Source: Paraphysomonas bandaiensis
Lineage: Eukaryota; Chrysophyceae
Length of the DNA: 25,006 bases
Assembly (NCBI GenBank): GCA_965644295.1
Contig: CBFFRP010000499.1
Span: 1-25,006, forward strand
Direction: 5' to 3'
Part shown: in pieces, positions 18,608-25,006 of the stretch
Layout: each line of letters begins with the position of its first letter
Numbering within the stretch: the first letter of the stretch is position 1
Made by a program: the position numbers and the translations under genes
Notes under the pieces: model-generated
What the model saw: only the letters and a program-made list of their open reading frames with translations
Told to the model about the DNA's origin: nothing
The model's database searches: none

Positions 18608-19384
18608 AGGTGGAGTTGCCGGAGACGTCGTCGCCGTTGTCTAGGGCCTGTTGGTTTCATACGGTCCGGTGCTATGGTCCTTTGTGTATGGTTGGTAGGG
18701 TTCATATGTGCGGTGAGCGGTGTTCCAGTCTCGGTTCGTCTGTGGATTCCTAGTAATCTTAGCACCTTTGGGCGTTTCCGTTTCTGTCTGCGTTTTGGAC
18801 GCGGCCGCGGTAGTAGCCTTGGGGGACCTTTCTGTAGGGTGACGTATCTTCTACTTCGATCTTGGATCATTAGCTTTGCTGCAGAGAAAAGCGGTAGAAG
18901 TAATTTGATGATCGCTGATTCGATGCTGCGCAGTCCTTGGGATGTCAGTGACTCATGGATGTGATCTCCAAAAACCATTTCAAGCTGTGTAGTTGTGATG
19001 GTACCCGTCCAGAATCTCTCCACCTGTGGCACGGAAGGGTTCCAGGCCCTGCTGGAGAGTCGCTGGAGTACAGTGGTGGTCCATTGGGGTAGTTCCGGAT
19101 TTTTCATTTCTTCTAGAAGCGCGTTTTTGTGGCTGTGAAATGCAGACTCCCTTATCTGCGTTATGGTGTCATTTGTACAGTCTAGACACATAAGCTTGAG
19201 TGAGTCTAGTCTAAATCCGCAGTCCGTGTTTGGTTTTCGCCCGGTTTCTTCCTATGCTGAAGGATTTGTCCCATGTCAGTGCTGCATTGAGTACTCTTTG
19301 GCGCAGGTGGGAACTCACCTTATCCTTTCATGGTCCACCATCTGCTTGCGCCAATTTGCGCGGAAGTAGTGCTCCGCTGTCTTT
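18433..19384 (-). pseudogene. Broken C-terminal fragment of the LINE polyprotein
   Basis: It aligns with residues after about 1247 of the intact copy. Two lesions are seen. A TGA (19328-19330) replaces a Ser codon (TCA in the intact copy). A 29-nt deletion near 19221-19226, between short GACT repeats, shifts the frame and removes the first Cys of the CCHC knuckle. Downstream of it the frame is open from 19191 to 18433 (252 codons), ending with the same residues as the intact copy. No RT or RNase H domain remains. Confidence 0.85.
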
Positions 19385-19407
19385 CAAGGTTTTTCTTCTA
19401 CTTGACA
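19385..19407. repeat. 23-bp target site duplication, right copy (LINE copy 2)
   Basis: It is the perfect partner of 18175-18197 and fixes the 5' truncation point of LINE copy 2 at 19384. Confidence 0.92.
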
Positions 19408-19959
19408 AGGCAGTTACGCCAAAATTTCTATGACGAGTTTTTTCATTGTGCCTTCCAAAGATAAGCAATACATCACGTCATAATATTGAAATAATCATAG
19501 AAATTTTTGTTGAGCTTGAAGAAGTATAGCAATGCTATTGACCAACACATTGCCTCTAAACTTACTTAGCTATTGATGCAACTTAGTAGATAATTAGTAG
19601 AGCTAGTAGTATCTCTACGCGCTGACTGCTATAGTTATAGTCAGTAAGTTGATATGAAGCTTGGTAATAGGTAAAAAAATTCAAGTAACTCTTTCCTTTT
19701 ATCGAACAACAATTAATTTTAAACGGATACTTCTCAAAACAACACAACAATAAAATGGATAAAAAACACGCTGCTCAGTCTCAGAAGTCTTTTTTCAACA
19801 ATGATTTACTATTTACATTCATAGCCATTATTCTTCTACCCATTTATATGTTAGAGCATCATAACACTGCCAAAAGTATCACCATACCGTCAATATATAC
19901 AATTTTACAGATGTATGTCGTGTCCTGTATATAGTTCACCAAACAAGGTGCTTCGATTT
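19408..19959. other. Intergenic, 3' of the cystatin gene
   Basis: AT-rich; no supported gene. It should carry the 3' UTR of the minus-strand cystatin gene. Confidence 0.6.
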
Positions 19960-20298
19960 TTAACAATCACCAGGCTCCCTTTGGTGAGCCAGAAGCATAT
20001 AGTCACCAAAATGGTCAACAACCACGACGCGTACACGGAAGCATTTGTTTCCGAGCTCCCCTTGCGGATGAATAGCAATAATCATTTCATACTTTAAACC
20101 CGAAACAACTTGGCGACTAGCAGAGAGAACGTCATAGGACTTTACATAATCTGGATCATAGAAGTTCACTACAGAGTACCGCGATGCCTCTATGACAGCA
20201 TCATCCTTAACGTCTATTGAAGTCCATCCGCCGGACATTTGAGCAGCGAGCAGACTCGTAAACAATGAATATAAGAATATTATTTGATGGACCTTCAT
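19960..20298 (-). CDS. Secreted cystatin (type-2-like cysteine protease inhibitor), 112 aa, single exon
   Basis: The ATG at 20296-20298 gives a clear signal peptide (MKVHQIIFLYSLFTSLLAA). Residues 23-25 GGW supply the N-terminal Gly expected of cystatins. The mature part follows the cystatin plan: a helix (DDAVIEASRYSVVNFY), then the first hairpin loop QVVSG (family motif QxVxG), then strands KYEMIIAIHP and CFRVRVVVV. The second hairpin normally has Pro-Trp, but here the end reads HQREPGDC and the Trp is missing. Cystatins wedge the N-terminus and both loops into the cleft of papain-like proteases. A role in controlling own or foreign cathepsins outside the cell or in the secretory path follows from the family, not from the context. 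It shares a divergent 450-bp promoter region with the EF-hand gene. Confidence 0.85.
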   Translation of the reverse strand: MKVHQIIFLYSLFTSLLAAQMSGGWTSIDVKDDAVIEASRYSVVNFYDPDYVKSYDVLSASRQVVSGLKYEMIIAIHPQGELGNKCFRVRVVVVDHFGDYMLLAHQREPGDC

Positions 20299-20750
20299 AT
20301 TGATAAGTATGTAGAATACAGGATTCTAAGCGATTCTTCAATATGATGATAGTAAACTACTTGCTTTACTGTATATCAACAAGAAGAAAGGGTGAAAGTT
20401 TCTGCATATAACATGATGTCATAACTTACTTGAACTTTTTTCTTCTTCGTGTTCTTCATGTTCTCGATTTTCAGTGTGTGTCGATTGAAGATATTAACAT
20501 CCATCTGTTCCCAACTTAGCGGATGTTCATATCCGGTAACGAAGAGACATCCGGTCTGATTTCATCGTCGTTACATACTTGAGTGAAAGATGCAAATATG
20601 TGAATAGAATGAATTGAATTACTCCTCATTTCCTGTTGCTCGCTAGTAATACACTACGTAATATTCACAGTAAGCTTTGCTTGTCCTCTGATCACTACAT
20701 ATAGTGTACAGGTGGAGTATCTGTAATTATTTGGGGTATTGGATTTAGAA
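20299..20750. promoter_or_regulatory. Divergent intergenic region (cystatin minus / EF-hand plus)
   Basis: It must hold both promoters. The motif ACATCCG/CGGATGT recurs in both orientations at 20518-20562, which could be a repeated factor site. No core promoter element is certain. Confidence 0.4.
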
Positions 20751-21197
20751 ATGGTCCTTAGTCAAGAAGAAATCGATGGATGTCGTGAAGCTTTTCTAGC
20801 ATTCGACAAAGATCGTAGTGGCACGATTGATGTTTGGGAGCTAAGACAGGTGTTGGAAGCAATGGGCCAGAAGCCAACTGAAGAAGAACTCTTTCAGATG
20901 ATTAGTGAAGTGGATGAAAATATGTCTGGTTCAATTGATTTCGCTGAGTTTCTGAAAGTGATCGAGAATCAAAAAGAAAGAGCGGAAAACTTCGATGATG
21001 AAAGCGACATGATAGATGCTTTTGTCGCTTGCGGAGGCTTGCAAGACAAATCCGGTCACGTCAAGCGTGAAACACTGGTTAGAATTATCAAACTTGACTT
21101 TGGACTCACAATTGATATCGAGGATCTGATCAACAAAATTGACACTGATGGTAGTGGAGAAATTGAATTCGAAGAATTTAAGACGCTGCTGTCTTAA
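20751..21197 (+). CDS. Calmodulin-like EF-hand protein, 148 aa
   Basis: The ATG at 20751 gives a 148-aa protein, the size of calmodulin, in one exon. EF1 loop D19-E30 (DKDRSGTIDVWE), EF2 D55-E66 (DENMSGSIDFAE) and EF4 D131-E142 (DTDGSGEIEFEE) have canonical calcium ligands. The third hand (about 92-108, VACGGLQDKSGHVKRET) starts with Gly-Gly, lacks the normal ligands and probably does not bind calcium. The central linker is Lys/Glu-rich. It is clearly not calmodulin or centrin itself by sequence. The degenerate third hand followed by FGLTIDIEDLI recalls calmodulin-like light chains such as axonemal dynein light chains, but I could not confirm this. The product is cytosolic, with no signal peptide. 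Confidence 0.85.
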   Translation: MVLSQEEIDGCREAFLAFDKDRSGTIDVWELRQVLEAMGQKPTEEELFQMISEVDENMSGSIDFAEFLKVIENQKERAENFDDESDMIDAFVACGGLQDKSGHVKRETLVRIIKLDFGLTIDIEDLINKIDTDGSGEIEFEEFKTLLS

Positions 21198-21302
21198 TAT
21201 TTTATGAGCTCAACGGGTCAAATGATTTCGGTGTCGACTATAGCAGCCTTCCTTTCTGATGTACAGGATTAACGTGGTGTATAGTAGCTGCTACTGTCCG
21301 CG

Positions 21303-21530
21303 CTATTGAAGTGTGTAGTATTTGTCATAGGCACCATTTATTTGAGGTTTAAGAGTAGTTTGTCTTACTTTTTCTATCATTAGAAATCCCGGTAAATAGT
21401 AAGGTATAAAGCAGACGAAAGCATTGGGTTCGTGCTGATTAGTTCGTGAGTCATCTATGCAGTTTTTAAAACTGAAATTTATCCGTCTATTATTTATTCG
21501 ATTATTCTGTTTGCTACTTACATTACCCAT
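21303..21530 (-). CDS. Hypothetical 75-aa ORF with a possible N-myristoylation start
   Basis: It begins MGNVSSKQNN, which fits the loose N-myristoylation rule (Gly2, Ser6). A splice-donor-like GTAAGTAGC follows its third codon and an acceptor-like ATTTCAG lies about 45 bases later, but removing that stretch breaks the frame. No domain is recognised. It may be chance. Confidence 0.2.
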   Translation of the reverse strand: MGNVSSKQNNRINNRRINFSFKNCIDDSRTNQHEPNAFVCFIPYYLPGFLMIEKVRQTTLKPQINGAYDKYYTLQ

Positions 21531-21595
21531 TAGTTTAGATTAAAATCGGGTAAGCAATGAAATAAGGGTATTCTGTTCCCATCGAGTCAATACAT

Positions 21596-21750
21596 CCTCA
21601 ATTATCAATTAATTACAATTGTAATATCATTCCCATTATCATTGTCATTTACCATTTATAGTGTTGCCACTCCTACTACCAACCAATATTTTACAATCTT
21701 GGATAGACACTATAGTTTACAGTTTACAGTCAATGTATTTCAGTTTCAGT
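21596..21750 (+). repeat. Older dispersed repeat, uninterrupted copy
   Basis: Its left half resembles 9495-9560 and its right half resembles 17216-17289, in the same order and orientation. It thus represents the empty site of the nested hAT/LTR insertion at the family level. No terminal repeats or coding sequence were seen. Confidence 0.5.
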
Positions 21751-22094
21751 AACATGATTCATGCCACTTAATGAAATTCATATTGTACTGCTTTTAACTT
21801 TAAACTACTGTATTATTCAGTTAAAGGTTTTAATTTGAAAACTTTAAAATACTGCTTCTAATAGGTTTAAAAAACTCAACACGCGCTCTACTGCACCGGT
21901 AAGTACGAAGCCTGAGATGTGTATGGTATCTTTATGTAGCGTAGGGGCTATGTATGTCGAAGGACGTCGAAGTGTAAACAAAAAGAGTCAGGAAGTGGAT
22001 ATCGCTCAAGTTATATTAAATTCTATTGAGTTCCATTTAATACATATTATCTATATGCTTTCTTTATTATAATGGTTAATATTGAGCGAATTAA

Positions 22095-22547
22095 ATGCGT
22101 TTTCAGGAGTTTGGTTTCATGGTGCTGTACTGCATTCTCCAACTGGTCACTATTCGTTTCAATTCCTTGTTACAGTTAAAGGTGTTTTTACAAAATGATG
22201 ATGTAAAATTTATTAACGAAATTTATTTTAACAGTGGTTACTATGATTCGAACAATGAAAAATTCAACCGCGTGTTTTTGAAAAGCGTTACATTGCACAC
22301 TATATTAAAAGAGACTATAATCAATCTACCAAATAAAGGACGGCCGAAAAAGGTTAAATCATATGTATCAAAGATATACCCATCAAAAGCTAATTTAGGT
22401 ATTATGCTGTTTATATTGAGTTCACCATTGAGAGGTAAAACAATCAAAGATCAAGAAATTATATCGGGTCACGGTATTTCAGGAAAATGCTCAACGCTCA
22501 ATAATGTTACTAATCCATCATTGATATTTAAAAGAATTGCAAAGTGA
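22095..22547 (+). CDS. Hypothetical 150-aa protein
   Basis: The ORF starts at 22095; an internal ATG (22119) would give a hydrophobic start (MVLYCILQLVTI) that could act as a signal peptide or anchor. A TTTTCAG just after the first ATG could be a splice acceptor, so the true 5' end may lie upstream in another exon. A basic stretch KGRPKKVKSYVSK near residues 82-94 resembles an AT-hook core (GRPKK). The C-terminus is KRIAK. I recognise no family. The length in AT-rich DNA makes it more than noise, but not certain. Confidence 0.35.
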   Translation: MRFQEFGFMVLYCILQLVTIRFNSLLQLKVFLQNDDVKFINEIYFNSGYYDSNNEKFNRVFLKSVTLHTILKETIINLPNKGRPKKVKSYVSKIYPSKANLGIMLFILSSPLRGKTIKDQEIISGHGISGKCSTLNNVTNPSLIFKRIAK

Positions 22548-22869
22548 CACATTTCAACAAGGAATAAATATATAATATCAACATTACATTTTCCAGTTCA
22601 CCACAAGTTAGATAAGAGATCAAATAATTGATGACACTTTGTTTTTAAGGAATTTTGCGTACGTGCTCTCCAAACTACTATGCTGTATAACAAAAATAAA
22701 CACAAAGTAGTACGCTACAGCAAATTTCAAAGTGGATTCAGGAATGGCCAGAAGAATTAAAGAATTTCGCATATGGCTAAATTCTTAAAATATGAAAAAG
22801 ATGCAAGTGTTGAAACAATGTATATCTTGAAGATGCAGACTAAGGTAGCAACACAATTTAACTAACTAG
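22548..22869. other. Intergenic, AT-rich
   Basis: No gene or repeat is supported before the LINE-tail segment. Confidence 0.5.
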
Positions 22870-22953
22870 TGATTAACTCTGATATCCTACTATTTAGCGC
22901 TACGAAAGCTGCTTGTGTGTCACTGCAAGCACCTATGTGCAACCACTTTTGCT
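22870..22953 (-). repeat. LINE 3'-end-like tail joined to repeat copy 3
   Basis: Read on the minus strand, it matches the first LINE around 4867-4935 (AGTGGTTGCAC, GGTGCTTGC, ACAAGCAGCTTT, AAATAGTAGGATA) with scattered differences, and then follows a diverged version of the LINE 3' UTR. It sits directly after the 370-bp unit in the same orientation. Confidence 0.75.
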
Positions 22954-23293
22954 CTATCAATCAAAGCAAATGCAGTGAGCAAGCAGAAGGTTGATATACC
23001 TGACACCTGCTGACTTCAGGATTTTTGAGTCCTTGAGGTGAACAGCCCGGATGCTTGACTTCAACAGGCAGCCCAGTCTCGGATCCTTATATATTCGTCG
23101 AGGCCCAAAAACGTCTACACAAGTGACACTAATTAGTGTTCATTGTACCACACAAGTATTTGGCTATGAGCGGACAGAAAATTATCTGCTGACTATATAC
23201 TATATATGTGGCTCACGTTAGATTCCCGAAGAAATACCTCCGGTACTTATCCCCCAGAACACTACGAAGAGGTGTGAGTTCGACTTTGTTGAG
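22954..23293 (-). repeat. 370-bp dispersed repeat, copy 3 (340 bp)
   Basis: It matches copy 2 throughout, except for a 30-bp deletion between short GCCCA repeats near 23073. The right boundary (TTTGTTGAG, 23293) is the same as in copies 1 and 2, so this is a true element end. Confidence 0.85.
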
Positions 23294-23413
23294 CGTGCCA
23301 TTCATCATCGCAGTGAAATATGGAACTTAGGAGTAGTACAAGAAGACAAGTTAGGAAAAAACTAATACCGTGTATATTTTTTCTAGATAGTTCATATGAT
23401 AGCTAGAGACTTA
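23294..23413. other. Short spacer between the repeat and hAT copy 2
   Basis: No feature is supported. Confidence 0.5.
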
Positions 23414-23720
23414 CAGGGATAGGGAACAATATATTGCAATACTATTGTTAGGTAGCGTTCCATCAATAGTATTGATGGATTTTTTAAACCGGCCCTACAA
23501 TACTATTGCAATATATTGCAATATATTGTACAATATATTGCAATATATTAGTATGACTAATCAGTAAGTAAACACATCCGTAGTTTTCATTTTTAGTACT
23601 TGCCATATTTTATAAGGTCTAAGGTCACTTGATAATCAAACCCACTACTCTTAACTAATTAAAAGTTTCCTCATACTCATCCTCTGAGCCATCATCGGTG
23701 ACATCATCATCACCATAAGT
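23414..23720 (-). mobile_element. hAT-family remnant (copy 2) with an intact terminal sequence
   Basis: It starts CAGGGATAGGGAACAATATA, which supplies the terminal inverted repeat of the family. Arrays of TATTGCAATA-type subterminal motifs follow (23431-23550). Similarity to copy 1 continues to about 23720 and includes the last codons of the transposase on the minus strand (DDDVTDDGSEDEYEETFN and a stop). The rest of the transposase and the far end are absent. Confidence 0.75.
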
Positions 23721-24050
23721 CGGTGTGATCATGAAACCTGGTAAAGTGATTTCACCAGGTTTCATATATGGAAATGTTTCATATAAGTGCTTATTTGAAG
23801 TCTGTATTAATATTAGTTATAACTTAGTTGTTGTATATTATCAATTATATATATTATTTTAAAAATATTTTACTAAAATACTGTATTATATTGTTACTTC
23901 TCATATAAATCTACTGTATTACTACTTATGAAAATCTCACATCAACGTAACACTACTATATATATATTATGCACAGACAACACATACACGAAGTAATAAA
24001 ATGCAGACACAATATCCCTGAATTAATTACGCTTCACCGAAAACGATATT
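23721..24050. other. AT-rich spacer
   Basis: It holds only the hairpin at 23731-23765. A TATCCCTG at 24012-24019 matches the outer 8 bp of the hAT terminus, but the match does not extend. Confidence 0.4.
23731..23765. repeat. Perfect 12-bp inverted repeat
   Basis: ATGAAACCTGGT (23731-23742) and ACCAGGTTTCAT (23754-23765) flank an 11-nt loop. It abuts the broken end of hAT copy 2 and could be the trace of another small element. Confidence 0.5.
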
Positions 24051-25006
24051 TTATTTGAAGTAATTCTGCAACACTAAGTTCTCGTACAAAATATTCTTCT
24101 TTTCCGCATCATGTAATCGATGCAGTCGATCAGTTTGATCTTGCACTGTAGACATAAGCATAAAAGAATTTCGACCATCACTACAATGAACAGCTTGTTG
24201 AGGTGCAAGAGACACACCAGTATCATCACAAGCACCAAGAGAAGCAGTACGTGCCACAGGGATAGTAGGAGGTACAGGCGGTTCGGAAACACCAACAATA
24301 GATGCAGGCTGAGCAGAGGGATCGTGCTGTACAGGTGAGGGAGCCACTTCTCTGCTTGATACGATCTGCTTCATCTCGTCTCTCAACTCCATACACATAG
24401 CCTGGGACTCTTTCAGTTGTTGCATCAACTCTTTGACGACAGCATCCTGGTGAAGGGGAGGGGGTGGATGAGGAATACCCCCATCCTGGTGGGTGGGAGG
24501 GGATGCATGAGAAATACTTCTATCCTCAATCGTGATTACTTCGTCATCATGGTACTTCCCCTGCACAATAAAAGTCAAAAGTTAAATAAAATATCCAAAG
24601 CATAAAAGCAGACATTTCTTACGACTTTACTCCGCTTCGGTTTCTTAGAAGAGATCTTCTCGACCAGTTCCTGCGCCTTCTTCATGGCGCAGGCCTTCTT
24701 GCGCCGCCCACACACTTTTGGCACCACTATACTGTTGTCCGAATGAACTTTCTTGGTTCTCCGGCCAGCCCCCTTTCGCTTTCCTTCAGAGGGTTCCTGG
24801 TCCCAGCCATCCGTCTCAACAACAACAAATGACCCCGTTTCATCCTTGTTTGGTCCTCTCTCCGGGACATAGGTAAAGTCATGGATTTCAAACCAATTAC
24901 CTAAGGAAGATATCAGTCTATCATGGTCCTCAAACTCCAGAGGAAGATATCTGTATTCCTTCTTAAACTTCGAGATCCCCTGTACGCGGAACCACTGTTC
25001 CATTGT
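24051..25006 (-). CDS. Unknown protein, two exons seen, 5' end possibly outside the window (at least 296 aa)
   Basis: Exons on the minus strand: 25003 (frame open to the edge) to 24623, and 24560-24051; the intron is 62 nt, GTAAGA...TGTGCAG, phase 0. The join reads KPKRSKV/GKYHDDEV. The N-terminal ~70 residues look folded (MEQWFRVQGISKFKKEYRYL, FEDHDRLISSLGNWFEIHDF). They are followed by a strongly basic stretch (GKRKGAGRRTKK, GRRKKACAMKKAQ, KKPKRSK) that could be a nuclear localisation or DNA-binding region. Next come a Pro/His-rich linker (HPPPPLHQD) and a likely coiled coil (VVKELMQQLKESQAMCMELRDEMKQIV), then a low-complexity tail. I recognise no family. A nuclear protein, or an accessory protein of a transposable element, would fit equally well. 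The start at 25003 is only the first visible Met. Confidence 0.6.

Larger units (their letters stand above)
18198..19384 (-). mobile_element. 5'-truncated LINE copy 2 (1187 bp)
   Basis: It corresponds to about 3838-5053 of the first LINE, reversed, and includes the whole 3' UTR. Similarity starts abruptly at GAAAGACAGCGG next to the duplication. Truncation at the 5' end with a long perfect target duplication is typical of incomplete LINE reverse transcription. Confidence 0.92.
21198..22094. other. Intergenic, AT-rich, with an older repeat and one doubtful ORF
   Basis: It holds the 3' flank of the EF-hand gene, the doubtful minus-strand ORF at 21303-21530 and the older repeat at 21596-21750. 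From 21750 to 22094 nothing is supported. Confidence 0.5.

Noticed and set aside
19915-20097. 60-aa plus-strand ORF over the cystatin gene
   Set aside because: It is antisense to a recognisable cystatin with a signal peptide and the QxVxG motif.
24012-24019. TATCCCTG as the far end of hAT copy 2
   Set aside because: Only 8 bp match. The neighbouring bases do not continue the terminal repeat, and the expected 8-bp duplication (GAGACTTA) is not next to it.

Overview
The window is nuclear DNA from a eukaryote. The clearest host genes are split by short GT-AG introns (44-187 nt) and sit in AT-rich sequence. They encode a TRAPP-complex subunit, a secreted saposin-like protein, a secreted cystatin and a calmodulin-like EF-hand protein. 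Roughly 17 of the 25 kb is transposable elements and repeats. I cannot name the species. Compact introns, gene spacing of 0.5 kb or less, and a LINE with RNase H beside a Ty3/gypsy element and hAT remnants suggest a protist, an alga or an early-branching opisthokont, but that is inference.

Layout, left to right. Positions 1-5053 hold the 3' part of a LINE (non-LTR retrotransposon) with an intact endonuclease/RT/RNase H frame. Positions 5501-6142 (minus) hold a four-exon TRAPPC6/Trs33 gene. Positions 6623-8998 (plus) hold a nine-exon gene for a secreted protein with two saposin-type domains; TRAPPC6 and this gene diverge from a 480-bp intergenic region. From 9570 a decayed hAT transposon begins. 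Its far terminal inverted repeat is split by a near-intact Ty3/gypsy-like LTR retrotransposon (10256-17203, minus), which has 1348-bp LTRs, a 4-bp target duplication and a polypurine tract. The last 12 bp of the hAT resume at 17204-17215. The hAT in turn lies in an older repeat whose relative is at 21596-21750.

Positions 17290-18109 form a 370-bp inverted repeat with an 80-bp loop. A third copy of the same unit (22954-23293) is joined to LINE 3'-end sequence, which suggests a non-autonomous LINE or SINE-like family. Positions 18198-19384 (minus) hold a 5'-truncated, broken LINE copy with perfect 23-bp target duplications. Next come the cystatin gene (19960-20298, minus), divergent from the EF-hand gene (20751-21197, plus), and two orphan ORFs. 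A second hAT fragment lies at 23414-23720. A two-exon gene of unknown function runs off the right edge (24051-25006, minus).

The host genes do not form an operon-like system and have unrelated jobs: ER-Golgi tethering, secreted lipid- or membrane-binding proteins, protease inhibition and calcium binding. The main interest lies in the nested elements and in the LTR element's odd coding plan. It has a very short Gag-like frame, an in-frame stop before pol, a non-canonical RT motif C, and a long tail after its chromodomain-like segment.
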